Assembly: GCF_014595885.1 (NCBI RefSeq)
Contig: NZ_JABUKC010000002.1
Coordinates: forward strand, 310,001 to 374,000
Length of the DNA: 64,000 nucleotides
Direction: 5' to 3'
Origin: Microcella alkalica
GTDB lineage: Bacteria; Actinomycetota; Actinomycetes; Actinomycetales; Microbacteriaceae
Shown: positions 49,734 through 60,653 of the stretch, one piece after another
Numbering within the stretch: the stretch's first letter is position 1
How the letters are laid out: every line of letters starts with the position of its first letter
Notes under the pieces: generated by a model
Database searches by the model: none
Told to the model about the DNA's origin: nothing
Seen by the model: the letters and a program-made list of their open reading frames with translations, nothing else
Made by a program: the position numbers and the translations under genes

Positions 49734-51083
49734 GTGGATTCTCGCCGAGCCGTCATCGTGCTCGCGATCGCCGGCTCGGCCTACATCGTCGCGGTGCTGC
49801 AGCGCACCTCCTTGAGCGTCGCGGGCGTCATGGCCACCGAGCGCTTCGCCGTCGACGCCACCGCGCTGTCGTCCCTGGCCGTGCTCCAGCTCGTGGTGTA
49901 TGCGGCGCTGCAGATCCCCGTCGGGGTGCTCGTCGATCGCTTCGGGCCGCGCGCGCTCATCGCGACGGGCGCCACCGTCATGGCGGCGGGCCAGGTGGTG
50001 CTCGCGTTCGCGCCCGACCTCGGCGTCGCCGTCATCGGGCGCATCCTCGTCGGAGCCGGCGACGCCATGACCTTCATCTCGGTGCTGCGCCTCCTCGGCG
50101 CGTGGTTCTCGCCACGCCGACTGCCGGTGCTCTCGCAGTGGGTCGGCACGCTCGGGCAGACCGGCCAGCTGCTGTCGGCACTCCCGCTGTCGTTCGCGCT
50201 GCGGGAGCTCGGATGGCCGACGGTCTTCGCCGGCCTCGCGGCCGTGTCGGTGGTCGTCGTGTGCGCCGTCGCGCTGGGGGTGCAGGATGCTCCTGCCGGG
50301 CACGAGCGAGCCCGGGCCGCATCGCTCGCGGTCGCGCTCAGGCAACTCGGCGCGAGCCTGCGCCTGCCGGGCACTCGTCTCGGCTTCTGGGCGCACGCCG
50401 CGAGCCAGGCGAGCGCGACGATGGTCGTCATGCTGTGGGGGTTCCCGGCGCTCTCCGTGGGCCTCGGCTACGGTCCCGCGGCGGCATCGGCGCTGCTCAG
50501 CATCGTCGTGATCGCGGGTGCCGCACTCGGTCCGATCATCGGCGTGCTCTCCGCCCGGTTCCCGTACCGGCGCTCGAACGTCGTGCTGTCGATCGTCGGC
50601 CTCACCGGCGCGGCGTGGGCGGTCGTCCTGCTCTGGCCAGGGCGACCCCCGCTCGCCGCGGTGATCGCCCTGCTCGTCGCGCTCGCCGTCGGCGGCCCCG
50701 GCGGCCTCATCGGCTTCGACTTCGCGCGCACCTTCAACCCGCCGGCGAGTCAGGGCGCGGCGTCGGGATTCGTGAACGTGGGCGGCTTCGCGACGGCGGT
50801 CGTGCTGCTGCTCGTCGTCGGCCTCGGGCTCGACGCCGTGAGCGCGAGCCCCGACCCGGCCTCGCTCTACGCCTGGGAGTCGTTCCGGGTCGCCTTCGCG
50901 CTGCAGTATCCGGTCGTCGCCGGTGCCGTGGTCGGGCTGCTCGTCGCCCGCAGCCGGGCGCGCCGCCGACTGCAGGAGGAGGAGGGGATCGCGGTCGGTC
51001 CGCTGTGGGTCGCCATCGCCCGCGCCCGCGCGGCACGGCGGGCGGCGCGCACAACCCGGGGCCGGGCGCCCGCGGACGGCTGA
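49734..51083 (+). CDS. MFS transporter
   Basis: A 449-residue membrane transporter with about 12 helices. Motif A between helices 2 and 3 is present ([20 protein letters not shown]). [20 protein letters not shown] and [23 protein letters not shown] are further typical stretches. The C-terminal tail is basic and cytoplasmic. It resembles the nitrate/nitrite or sugar-phosphate-like MFS groups only loosely, so the substrate is left open. Leaderless spacing supports the GTG at 49734. Confidence 0.87.
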   Translation: MDSRRAVIVLAIAGSAYIVAVLQRTSLSVAGVMATERFAVDATALSSLAVLQLVVYAALQIPVGVLVDRFGPRALIATGATVMAAGQVVLAFAPDLGVAVIGRILVGAGDAMTFISVLRLLGAWFSPRRLPVLSQWVGTLGQTGQLLSALPLSFALRELGWPTVFAGLAAVSVVVVCAVALGVQDAPAGHERARAASLAVALRQLGASLRLPGTRLGFWAHAASQASATMVVMLWGFPALSVGLGYGPAAASALLSIVVIAGAALGPIIGVLSARFPYRRSNVVLSIVGLTGAAWAVVLLWPGRPPLAAVIALLVALAVGGPGGLIGFDFARTFNPPASQGAASGFVNVGGFATAVVLLLVVGLGLDAVSASPDPASLYAWESFRVAFALQYPVVAGAVVGLLVARSRARRRLQEEEGIAVGPLWVAIARARAARRAARTTRGRAPADG

Positions 51084-51184
51084 CGCTCGGCGCTCACGCG
51101 CACGGGGCGCCGCCCAGGATGTGCGATACTTGACCCTCACGACCCGGTCGGTCGCGAACCTCGCCAGGCTCTTCGAGCTCGAGC

Positions 51185-51211
51185 GGGAATCGCGACTTGA
51201 CATGGGTCGTT
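51185..51211 (+). promoter_or_regulatory. SigR/SigH-type stress promoter of sigA
   Basis: GGGAAT (51185-51190), then 18 bases, then GTT (51209-51211): an exact match to the actinobacterial SigR consensus GGGAAY-N18-GTT. Transcription would start about 15 bases before the ATG at 51232. In Streptomyces the principal sigma gene hrdB has such a SigR-controlled promoter. Confidence 0.65.
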
Positions 51212-51231
51212 GTACTGCCCGGAGAACGGAA

Positions 51232-52626
<1,395 letters not shown>

Positions 52627-52677
52627 GCCACTCGCCGACCGGCTACGGTGACGAGCGAACGCGACGAGGAGGAGACC

Positions 52678-53379
52678 ATGACGGCTCAGGCGAACGAGGG
52701 CAAGGCGCTCGAGGTCGAGATCGACGGGCAGCGCTGGCAGCGCATCCCCATCAAGACGCACGTCGTCGTCGCGGGGGAGGACATCGTCGAGGTCGTCACC
52801 CGATACGCGGCCCCCGTGGTGCAGCCCGGCGACGTGCTCTTCGTGACCGAGAAGATCGTCGCGATCACGCAGGGCCGCTCGTACCCGGTCGGTGACATCC
52901 AGGCGCGGCCACTCGCGACCTTCCTGTCGAAGTACGTCACGAAGACCTCGCACGGCATCGGTCTCGGCATGCCCGAGACGATGGAGATGGCGCTGCGGGA
53001 GGTCGGCACCCCGCGCATCCTGCTCGCGTCGGCCGTCGCGGCGGTCTCGAAGGCGATCGGACGCAAGGGCGACTTCTACCGCATCGCCGGGCCGAAGGCG
53101 CGCGGCATCGACGGGCCGACGCACAACACCATCCCGCCGTACAACACGCAGGTCGTGCTCGTGCCGGAGAACCCCGACGGGGTCGCCGCCGAGCTCAAGG
53201 CGGCGCTCGGCGACATCGCGGACGTCGCGATCGTCGACATCAACGACTTCGGCGGCAACATCCTCGGGGCGACGCTGCCCAAGGCCGGCCACGCGAAGCT
53301 CGCGCGCATCCTCGGTGACAACCCGCTCGGGCAGGGCCACCAGTCGACGCCGCTCGGCGTCATCCGACCGGTCTCCTGA
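52678..53379 (+). CDS. F420-0:gamma-glutamyl ligase-like protein
   Basis: A 233-residue protein of the CofE/FbiB N-terminal family, which in F420 makers adds glutamates to the cofactor. Seen here: RIPIKTHVVVAGEDIVEVV, GDVLFVTEKIVAITQGRSY, ASAVAAVSKAIGRKGDFY and VDINDFGGNILGATLP. No other F420 gene is in the window, and many actinobacteria without F420 encode this protein, so the true substrate may be another gamma-glutamyl acceptor. GAGGAGGAGA is an unusually strong ribosome binding site. It lies 51 bases after sigA. Confidence 0.82.
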   Translation: MTAQANEGKALEVEIDGQRWQRIPIKTHVVVAGEDIVEVVTRYAAPVVQPGDVLFVTEKIVAITQGRSYPVGDIQARPLATFLSKYVTKTSHGIGLGMPETMEMALREVGTPRILLASAVAAVSKAIGRKGDFYRIAGPKARGIDGPTHNTIPPYNTQVVLVPENPDGVAAELKAALGDIADVAIVDINDFGGNILGATLPKAGHAKLARILGDNPLGQGHQSTPLGVIRPVS

Positions 53380-53385
53380 CGTCGC

Positions 53386-54402
53386 TCAGAACCCGATCGC
53401 GCGCCGATAGACCGGCAGCAGGCCCTCCCGCACGCCGGTCACGCTCGGCTTGAGCTGGAAGACGCCGGTGTTGTAGTTGCCCTCGATGACCGCGGGGCCG
53501 TCGGGGGTGATTGCGATGTCCCACCCCACATACGGGATCTGCGGCACCTCGCGCGCGAGCGCGTCGACGAGCTCGCCGACCTCGCTCCACAGCGGCACCT
53601 GGAACCTGACGATCGAGGTGCCCGAGAGCGGGTGCACCGAGAAGACGCGGCCGTCGCCGTCGAAGGCCGGATGCTCGGCGACGCCGTGCTCGTCGAGCAT
53701 CGTGTACATGCCGCCGTCGCTGAAGTTGTCGACGTCGCCGCCGTTGCCCATCTTCAGCGTGCGGGCGAGCACGTGCACGCGACCGCTGGGGTCGAGGTAG
53801 CTGATGATGCGCAGCGTGTTGACGCTCGAGGGATTGAGCGACGCCATCACGGGGTGCTGCGTGAGGAACTCCTCGAGCAGGACCTGCCGGGCGGCGAGAC
53901 GTTCGGCCCGCCAGGCCTCCTGGTCGCGGATGTCCGCCGAGGCGAAGGCCTGGATGCCGTCGCCGCCGAGGCTGTCGGCCACCTTCGCCATCACACGGTC
54001 GTGCCGCGCGAGGAAGCTCGAGAGCTCCTCCGCCGTGGCCGTCCGCAGGTCGAGCCATTCCCGGCCGAGGTACGCCGCGAAGCGCTCGTTGAAGCGCGAC
54101 TTGTCGGCGAAGGTCGGCCGGTGCTCGACGGCGTTGAGCTTCTGCGCCAGGTGGTTCGACTTCGGGTGCGTCATGAACGTGCGCCGCTCACGACGGCTGA
54201 GCGTGTGGAAGTCCCAGTCGTAGTAGTCCTGGAAGCCGGTCTCGTGCCGCACCGACGACCACAGCATGTCGGCCAGGATGACCGGCTTCGCCCGCCCGCT
54301 CGAGTCGGCGATCCTCCCGGCCAGGCGGGTGAGGTTCTCCGTGTCGAGCGCCCGGGCGCGCGCGATCAGGTACCGGACGCGCCGGCTGAGGCCGAGCCCC
54401 AC
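53386..54402 (-). CDS. ATP-grasp protein (sugar-transfer-associated type)
   Basis: A 338-residue ATP-grasp protein resembling the 'sugar-transfer associated' ATPgrasp_ST family, in which an acid is activated with ATP and joined to an amine or thiol. The C-terminal half holds SLNPSSVNTLRIISYLD, FSDGGMYTMLDEHG and PYVGWDIAITPDGPAVIEGN, where Asp, Glu and Asn bind magnesium. The N-terminal 140 residues are basic (SRRERRTFMTHPKSNHLAQK). The substrate is unknown. The GTG start lies six bases from a weak TAGACC. It converges with the F420-ligase-like gene seven bases apart; both are ligase-type proteins. Confidence 0.75.
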   Translation of the reverse strand: MGLGLSRRVRYLIARARALDTENLTRLAGRIADSSGRAKPVILADMLWSSVRHETGFQDYYDWDFHTLSRRERRTFMTHPKSNHLAQKLNAVEHRPTFADKSRFNERFAAYLGREWLDLRTATAEELSSFLARHDRVMAKVADSLGGDGIQAFASADIRDQEAWRAERLAARQVLLEEFLTQHPVMASLNPSSVNTLRIISYLDPSGRVHVLARTLKMGNGGDVDNFSDGGMYTMLDEHGVAEHPAFDGDGRVFSVHPLSGTSIVRFQVPLWSEVGELVDALAREVPQIPYVGWDIAITPDGPAVIEGNYNTGVFQLKPSVTGVREGLLPVYRRAIGF

Positions 54403-54411
54403 GCCTGCGGT

Positions 54412-54633
54412 CTAGGCCTCGGCCGTGAGACGGTCGGTCTCGTCGTGCCAGGCGAGCGCCGCCGCGCTGAGCTTCTCCTTGAAGCGCGAGGCGTGGTGCG
54501 CGCAGAACAGCAGCTCGCCCGTGGCGAGCGTCACGCGCACGTAGGCCTGAGCGCCGCAGCTGTCGCAGCGATCGGCCGCCGTGAGCGGCTTGGCGACGAC
54601 GACCTCGGGGTTCTCGGTGGTGAGCTGGGTCAT
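54412..54633 (-). CDS. DUF7455 small zinc-binding protein
   Basis: A 73-residue protein with a likely zinc site: CDSC (Cys23, Cys26) and CAHH (Cys44, His46/His47). The rest is a helical tail (ASRFKEKLSAAALAWHDE). Small proteins of this type are conserved near sigA and the topoisomerase genes in actinobacteria; function unknown. GGGAGGG stands eight bases before the ATG. It is followed 9 bases downstream by the ATP-grasp gene. Confidence 0.82.
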   Translation of the reverse strand: MTQLTTENPEVVVAKPLTAADRCDSCGAQAYVRVTLATGELLFCAHHASRFKEKLSAAALAWHDETDRLTAEA

Positions 54634-54886
54634 GACGGGTCCCTCCCTCTCGCGGTTCGTCGTGGCACCTTCTGTGCCTCTATTCGAACACACGCCGCCC
54701 GTGGATCGGTGCCACGGGCCTGCCATTTCGCTGAACGCGTAGGCCGCGGCGAACGCCGCGACGGCGAGGGCGCTGGAGGCTGGCGCGCCTGGTGAGCCGC
54801 GATCGCCGGCCGGTCTAGGCTGTCGGAGGCTCGTCGCCGAGCGAGCCGCAGCATCCCCCTTCACGACCCTCGCGAGGCGCTCACCC

Positions 54887-56968
54887 GTGGCCCAGTCCGA
54901 CTACACCGCCCACCATCTCTCCGTGCTCGAGGGCCTCGAGGCCGTGCGCAAGCGGCCGGGCATGTACATCGGCTCGACCGACTCGCGCGGTCTCATGCAC
55001 TGCCTGTGGGAGATCATCGACAACTCGGTCGACGAGGCGCTCGGCGGGCACGGCGACACGATCGAGGTGCTGCTGCATCGCGACGGCAGCGTCGAGGTGC
55101 GCGACCGCGCGCGCGGCATCCCCGTCGACATCGAGCCGAAGACCGGGCTCTCGGGCGTCGAGGTGGTCTTCACGAAGCTGCACGCGGGCGGCAAGTTCGG
55201 CTCGGGCTCGTACGCCGCCTCGGGCGGTCTGCACGGCGTCGGCGCCTCCGTCGTCAACGCGCTCTCCGAGCGCCTCGACGTCGAGGTCGACCGCGACGGG
55301 AAGACGTGGGCGATGTCGTTCCACCGGGGCGAGCCCGGCGTGTTCGCCGATGGGCCGGAGGGCCCTCGGCCCGACGCTCCTTTCACGCCGTTCATCAAGA
55401 ACAGCGAGCTGCGCGTCGTCGGCAAGGTCGCCAAGGGTGTCACGGGCACGCGGATCCGCTACTGGGCCGACACCCAGATCTTCTCGCGCGGTGCGGCCTT
55501 CCAGACGGATGACCTGGTCGGCCGAGCGCGGCAGACCGCCTTCCTGGTGCCCGGCCTGGCGCTCTCGATCACCGACGAGCGCGGCGACGAGCCGGTCACC
55601 GAGTCCTTCCGCTACGACGGTGGCATCAGCGAGTTCGCCACCTTCCTCGCGCCTGACGCGGGGGTGACCGACGTGTGGCGCATCCAGGGCACCGGCACCT
55701 TCACCGAGACCGTGCCGGTGCTGCAGCCCAATGGTCACATGGTGCCGACCGAGCTCGAGCGCGAGTGCGTCGTCGACCTCGCGCTGCGCTGGGGGACGGG
55801 CTACGACACGGTCTTCCGCAGCTTCGTCAACATCATCGCCACGCCGAAGGGCGGCACGCACCAGGCGGGCTTCGAGCAGGGGCTGCTGAAGACGCTGCGC
55901 GCCGAGGTCGAGAAGAACGCGCGCCGGCTCAAGGCCGGCAGCGACAAGCTCGAGAAGGACGACGTGCTCGCCGGCCTCACCGCCGTGCTGACCGTGCGCC
56001 TGCCCGAACCGCAGTTCGAGGGTCAGACGAAGGAGGTGCTCGGCACCCCGGCCGCGCGGTCGATCGTGGCGAACGTCGTGAGCGCGGCGCTCAAGGAGCG
56101 CTTCGCGTCGACCAAGCGCGACGACAAGGCGCAGACCGCGCTGCTGCTGGACAAGGTGGTCGCCGAGATGAAGAGCCGCATCTCGGCGCGCGCCCACAAG
56201 GAGACCCAGCGGCGCAAGAACGCGCTGGAGTCGTCCTCGCTGCCGGCGAAGCTCGTTGACTGCCGCTCGAACGACGTCGCCAGCAGCGAGCTGTTCATCG
56301 TCGAGGGCGACAGCGCCCTCGGCACCGCGAAGCTCGCGCGCGACAGCGAGTTCCAGGCGCTGCTGCCGATCCGCGGCAAGATCCTCAACGTGCAGAAGGC
56401 ATCTGTGGCCGACATGCTCGGCAACGCCGAGTGCGCGTCGATCATCCAGGTGATCGGCGCCGGCTCCGGCCGAAGCTTCGACCTCGAGCAGGCCCGCTAC
56501 GGCAAGGTCATCATCATGAGCGACGCTGACGTCGACGGCGCGCACATCCGCACGCTGCTGCTGACGCTGTTCTTCCGCTACATGCGGCCGATGATCGACG
56601 AGGGCCGGGTCTTCGCCGCCGTGCCGCCGCTGCACCGGGTGGTCGTCGTCAACCCCGGCAGCAAGCCCAACGAAACGATCTACACGTACAGCGAGGCCGA
56701 GCTGCAGGGCGTGCTCGCGTCGCTCAAGAAGGCGGGCAAGCGCTACCAGGATCCGATCCAGCGCTACAAGGGCCTCGGCGAGATGGACGCTGACCAGCTC
56801 GCCGACACGACCATGAGCCGCCAGCACCGCACGCTGCGCCGGGTGCGCGTGAGCGACGCGGAGATGGCCTCCAACGTGTTCGAGCTGCTCATGGGCAACG
56901 ACGTCGCCCCGCGCAAGGACTTCATCATCGCCGGGCAGGGCCTCGACCGCGACCGCATCGACGTCTGA
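54887..56968 (+). CDS. parE: DNA topoisomerase IV subunit B
   Basis: A 693-residue type IIA topoisomerase ATPase subunit. GHKL domain: LEAVRKRPGMYIGSTDSRG, EIIDNSVDEALGGH and GGLHGVGASVVNALSE. TOPRIM domain: VEGDSALGTAKLARDSEFQA near residue 472 and MSDADVDGAHIRTLLLTL near 545. Paired with the A subunit encoded convergently at 57020-59488. The arrangement away from gyrBA at the origin supports topoisomerase IV rather than gyrase. The GTG at 54887 begins MAQSDYTAHHLSVLEGLEA, matching the family start. Confidence 0.93.
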   Translation: MAQSDYTAHHLSVLEGLEAVRKRPGMYIGSTDSRGLMHCLWEIIDNSVDEALGGHGDTIEVLLHRDGSVEVRDRARGIPVDIEPKTGLSGVEVVFTKLHAGGKFGSGSYAASGGLHGVGASVVNALSERLDVEVDRDGKTWAMSFHRGEPGVFADGPEGPRPDAPFTPFIKNSELRVVGKVAKGVTGTRIRYWADTQIFSRGAAFQTDDLVGRARQTAFLVPGLALSITDERGDEPVTESFRYDGGISEFATFLAPDAGVTDVWRIQGTGTFTETVPVLQPNGHMVPTELERECVVDLALRWGTGYDTVFRSFVNIIATPKGGTHQAGFEQGLLKTLRAEVEKNARRLKAGSDKLEKDDVLAGLTAVLTVRLPEPQFEGQTKEVLGTPAARSIVANVVSAALKERFASTKRDDKAQTALLLDKVVAEMKSRISARAHKETQRRKNALESSSLPAKLVDCRSNDVASSELFIVEGDSALGTAKLARDSEFQALLPIRGKILNVQKASVADMLGNAECASIIQVIGAGSGRSFDLEQARYGKVIIMSDADVDGAHIRTLLLTLFFRYMRPMIDEGRVFAAVPPLHRVVVVNPGSKPNETIYTYSEAELQGVLASLKKAGKRYQDPIQRYKGLGEMDADQLADTTMSRQHRTLRRVRVSDAEMASNVFELLMGNDVAPRKDFIIAGQGLDRDRIDV

Positions 56969-57019
56969 GTCACGGCGCGACCGCGCGGATGCCCGTGGCC
57001 GCTGCTCGAGCGACGGCGC

Positions 57020-59488
57020 CTAGCTCAGGCGGGCGCCGACCGACCCGATCACGGCGTCGAGCGCCGTGCCCGAGCCGTCGCGCTTCGCCCCGCCCGCCGG
57101 CAGCGAGCGCGCCGAGCCGTCGGCGCCGACCGCGAGGGGCTCGGTGCCGACCCACGCCAGCTGCAGGGCATCCTCGCCCTTGAGGAAGGCGTGCGCGCGC
57201 ACGCCGCCCGTCGCGCGCCCCTTGCCAGGGAACTCCGAGAAGGACGAGACCTTCGCGCGGCCAGGGTCGGTGCCGGCGATCGTGGCGGAGGAGCCGCTGA
57301 CCGTGACGACCTCCGCGCTGGCGGGGTCGACGACTCCGAAGAACAGCACGCGGGCGCCCGCGCCGAGCTTGATGCCCGCCATGCCGCCCGCCGGCAGTCC
57401 CTGCGGGCGAACCTGGTCGGCGCCGAAGTGCAGCAGCTGCGCGTCGGAGGTCACGAAGACGAGCTCGCGGTCGTCCTCCGCCGGCGCCGCACCGACCACC
57501 TCGTCGCCCGCCTTGAGCGCGATGACCTCGCCGTCGGGCCGCGCCGGCCAGCCGCCCGGCGCGACGCGCTTGACAACGCCGTCCCGCGTGCCGAGGGCGA
57601 GCGGTGCGGGGGAGGAGGGGTCGACGATCGCGACGATGCGCTCCTTCGCGTCGGTGAGCCCGATGTAGTCGCGCAGCTTCGCGCCCGCGCCGAGCTGCAG
57701 CGAGTTCGCCGGCACGCCCGGCAGGCCGACCGGCGTGAACCGCACGAACCGGCCGCGAGAGGTGATCGCCGCGAGCTCGCCGCGGGTCGTGCCGTCGACG
57801 GCCGAGAGCACGGCGTCGTGCTTGCTGCGGCGCGCGGGGGGCAGGAGCGGGGCATCCGTCGAGAGGTCGACGCGCACGGCGCGACCGGTCGTCGACAGCA
57901 GGATGCGGCAGGGCGTGTCGGCGATCTCGAGCACGGGGGCAGCGGCACCCCGCCCGCGAGGCGCCGCGATCGAGGGGTTCGCCTCGGTGAGCAGCGTGCG
58001 GCGCGGCGTGCCGAAACGCTCGGCGACGGCGTCGAGCTCGTCGGCGACGACCGTGCGCACGCGCGCGGGGTCGGCCAGGAGTGCCTCGAGCGCCGCGATG
58101 TCGGCGAGCAGCTGGTCGCGCTCGGTCTCGAGCTCGAGACGGCTGAACTTGGTCAGCCGGCGCAGGCGCAGCTCGAGGATGTACTCGCTCTGCAGCTGGC
58201 TGAGATCGAAGACCTCCATGAGGCGGGTGCGCGCGGCATCGGCGTCGTCGGAGGAGCGGATGACCTGAATGACCTCGTCGATGTCGAGGATCGCGATGAG
58301 GAGGCCCTCGACCAGGTGCAGGCGCTCCTGCCGGCGCGCGAGCCGATAGCGGCTGCGGCGCGTCACGACCTCGATGCGGTGATCGACGTAGACCTGCAGC
58401 AGCTCACGGAGCCCGAGCGTCTGCGGGCGGCCCTCGACGAGCGCGACGGCGTTGATCGAGAAGCCGTCCTCCAGGGGCGTGTAGCGGTAGAGCTGCTCGA
58501 GCACCGCCTCGGGGCTGAACCCCGTCTTGATGCCGATGACGAGGCGCAGGCCGTTCTTGCGATCGGTGAGGTCGGTGACGTCGCTGATGCCGGCGAGCTT
58601 CTTCGACTGCACGCCGTCCTTGATCTTCTCGATGACCTTTTCGGGGCCGACGAGGTAGGGCAGCTCGGTGACGACGAGGCCGGTCTTGCGGGCGGTGATC
58701 GGCTCGATCGAGACCTTCGCCCGCGTCTTGAACGAGCCCCGGCCGGTCGCGTAGGCCTCCTTGATGCCGTCGAGGCCGATGATCGTGCCGCCGGTCGGCA
58801 GGTCGGGGCCCGGCACGTAGGCCATGAGCTCCTCGAGCGTGGCGCCGGGGTTCTCGATGAGGTGCCGAGCGGCGCCCGCGACCTCGATGAGGTTGTGCGG
58901 CGCCATGTTGGTGGCCATGCCGACCGCGATGCCGCTCGCCCCGTTCACGAGCAGGTTCGGGAAGGCCGCCGGCAGCACCGAGGGCTGCTGCAGCTGGTTG
59001 TCGTAATTCGGGATGAAGTCGACGACGTCCTCGTCGAGGTCCTCCACCATCGCGAGCGCCGCCGCTCGCATGCGCGCCTCCGTGTAGCGGGAGGCGGCCG
59101 GGCCGTCGTCGAGCGAGCCGAAGTTGCCGTGCCCGTCGACGAGCGGCACGCGCAGCGTGAACTCCTGGGCGAGGCGCACGAGCGCGTCGTAGATGGCGCC
59201 GTCGCCGTGCGGGTGCAGCTTGCCCATGACCTCGCCGACGACGCGCGCCGACTTCACGTGTCCGCGATCGGGGCGCAGGCCCATCTCGCTCATCATGTAG
59301 AGGATGCGGCGCTGCACGGGCTTCAGGCCGTCGCGCGCGTCGGGCAGGGCGCGCGAGTAGATGACGGAGTACGCGTACTCCAGGAACGACCCCTGCATCT
59401 CATCGGCGAGATCGACGTCGTCGATGCGTTCGCCGGGGGTGCTGTCGAGCTCGGGCTGGGGCGATCGGGGTGCAGGAGGGGGAGTCAT
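57020..59488 (-). CDS. parC: DNA topoisomerase IV subunit A
   Basis: An 822-residue cleavage/religation subunit. Motifs: [40 protein letters not shown], and the catalytic Tyr135 in [29 protein letters not shown] is the following conserved block. The C-terminal domain has several short beta-pinwheel blades, but no clear QRRGGKG gyrase box, which favours topoisomerase IV over gyrase. It converges with parE, 51 bases between the ends, and is divergent from the phosphodiesterase gene with only 12 bases between the start codons. Confidence 0.93.
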   Translation of the reverse strand: MTPPPAPRSPQPELDSTPGERIDDVDLADEMQGSFLEYAYSVIYSRALPDARDGLKPVQRRILYMMSEMGLRPDRGHVKSARVVGEVMGKLHPHGDGAIYDALVRLAQEFTLRVPLVDGHGNFGSLDDGPAASRYTEARMRAAALAMVEDLDEDVVDFIPNYDNQLQQPSVLPAAFPNLLVNGASGIAVGMATNMAPHNLIEVAGAARHLIENPGATLEELMAYVPGPDLPTGGTIIGLDGIKEAYATGRGSFKTRAKVSIEPITARKTGLVVTELPYLVGPEKVIEKIKDGVQSKKLAGISDVTDLTDRKNGLRLVIGIKTGFSPEAVLEQLYRYTPLEDGFSINAVALVEGRPQTLGLRELLQVYVDHRIEVVTRRSRYRLARRQERLHLVEGLLIAILDIDEVIQVIRSSDDADAARTRLMEVFDLSQLQSEYILELRLRRLTKFSRLELETERDQLLADIAALEALLADPARVRTVVADELDAVAERFGTPRRTLLTEANPSIAAPRGRGAAAPVLEIADTPCRILLSTTGRAVRVDLSTDAPLLPPARRSKHDAVLSAVDGTTRGELAAITSRGRFVRFTPVGLPGVPANSLQLGAGAKLRDYIGLTDAKERIVAIVDPSSPAPLALGTRDGVVKRVAPGGWPARPDGEVIALKAGDEVVGAAPAEDDRELVFVTSDAQLLHFGADQVRPQGLPAGGMAGIKLGAGARVLFFGVVDPASAEVVTVSGSSATIAGTDPGRAKVSSFSEFPGKGRATGGVRAHAFLKGEDALQLAWVGTEPLAVGADGSARSLPAGGAKRDGSGTALDAVIGSVGARLS

Positions 59489-59493
59489 AGGAT
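59488..59493 (+). promoter_or_regulatory. -10 box (TAGGAT) of the phosphodiesterase gene, leaderless
   Basis: Seven bases from ATG 59501. Its first base is also the last base of the parC start codon on the other strand, so the two divergent starts interlock. Confidence 0.5.
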
Positions 59494-59500
59494 GGCGCCC

Positions 59501-60631
59501 ATGCTACCGGCGCCCCGACGCGACGCCCCGTCACTCGGGCACGTGTTGATCGGGTCGCTCGCGGCGCTGCGAGGCGAGGGGAACGCCCTCGAGCTGCCCC
59601 CGATGCGCAGCGCCGCGGTCATCCTCGTCGACGGCCTGGGGATGTCCGCCCTCCGCGCGCGGTCGGGCCACGCCCGCCGCCTCCTGGCCGCGATCGCGGG
59701 CAAGCGCGGCGCGATCGACGCGGGCTTCCCGACCACGACCGCCGCCGCGCTCGCCACGCTCACGACCGGGCTGCCGCCCGGGCAGCACGGGCTCGTCGGT
59801 TACACCGCGGTCGATCCGGAGGGGGACCGCGTCGTCAAGCTGCTGACGGGGTGGGATGCGGGCATGCGGCCCGAGACCTGGCAGCCGCACGGCACGGTGT
59901 TCGAGGCGGCCACGGCATCCGATGTCGACGCGGTCGTCGTGGGCGCGGAGCGGTACCGCGACACCGGCTTCACCGACGCCGTGCTGCGCGGGGCGCGGTT
60001 CATCGCCGAGGGCTCGATCGCCGAGCGCGTACGACTGACCGTCGAGCTGCTGCGCGCACCCGGCCGGTCGCTCGTGTACTGCTACATCCCCGAGCTCGAT
60101 CAGGCGGGGCACGCGCACGGCAGCGAGTCGGCGGCCTGGCTCGAGCGGCTCGAGGAGCTCGACGCCGCCCTCGAGCCGCTCGGGCGACGACTGCCCGACG
60201 ACGCTGGCGTGCTCCTGACGGCCGACCACGGCATGCTCGACGTGCCCGAGCGCTCGCGGCTGCTCATCGAGGCGAGCAGCCCGCTCTGGGACGGCGTGCG
60301 CCACGTCGCCGGCGAGCCGCGCTGCCTGCAGCTCGCGCTCGAGCCCGAGGCCGACCTCGACTCGGTGCTGGCCCGCTGGCGCGAAGCGGAGGCTCGGCGA
60401 GCCTGGGTGGTGTCGCGCGAGGAGGCGATCGCCGCCGACTGGTTCGGCGAGGTCGCACCGGCCGTGCTCCCGCGAATCGGTGACGTGCTCGTGGCCGCTC
60501 GCTCGCGCGTCGCCTACTACGACGAGCGCTCGGCGACGCCGCGCTCGCTGGCGATGGTCGGGCAGCACGGGTCGTTCGCGCAGGAGGAGACGCGCATCCC
60601 GCTCGCGCGATGGGGAGCCGCCGCGCGCTGA
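59501..60631 (+). CDS. Alkaline-phosphatase-superfamily phosphodiesterase (nucleotide pyrophosphatase-like)
   Basis: A 376-residue metal-dependent hydrolase. The nucleophile region is [10 protein letters not shown] ... [20 protein letters not shown] (Thr nucleophile at PTTTAA). Later metal ligands are [13 protein letters not shown] (Asp and His) and [12 protein letters not shown] (Asp, His), and the C-terminal [16 protein letters not shown] supplies the last His. It should cleave phosphodiesters or phosphonates; natural substrate unknown. No signal peptide. ATG 59501 fits leaderless spacing; ATG 59492 lies within the -10 box. Confidence 0.88.
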   Translation: MLPAPRRDAPSLGHVLIGSLAALRGEGNALELPPMRSAAVILVDGLGMSALRARSGHARRLLAAIAGKRGAIDAGFPTTTAAALATLTTGLPPGQHGLVGYTAVDPEGDRVVKLLTGWDAGMRPETWQPHGTVFEAATASDVDAVVVGAERYRDTGFTDAVLRGARFIAEGSIAERVRLTVELLRAPGRSLVYCYIPELDQAGHAHGSESAAWLERLEELDAALEPLGRRLPDDAGVLLTADHGMLDVPERSRLLIEASSPLWDGVRHVAGEPRCLQLALEPEADLDSVLARWREAEARRAWVVSREEAIAADWFGEVAPAVLPRIGDVLVAARSRVAYYDERSATPRSLAMVGQHGSFAQEETRIPLARWGAAAR

Positions 60632-60653
60632 CGCGGCTGCCGCTCGGTGTCGG

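Noticed and set aside
51197-51216. TTGACA upstream of sigA as a standard -35 element
   Set aside because: The nearest -10-like hexamer (TGTACT) is only eight bases away, far too close. The SigR-type reading fits better.
54680-54715. Possible LexA (SOS) box upstream of the DUF7455 gene
   Set aside because: Only one half-site (TTCGAACACA) is present. The matching second half is missing.
54634-54886. Gap of 253 bases before parE as a site of a missed small gene
   Set aside because: Short open frames there lack ribosome binding sites and motifs. It most likely holds the divergent promoters of the DUF7455 gene and parE (TAGGCT near 54815).
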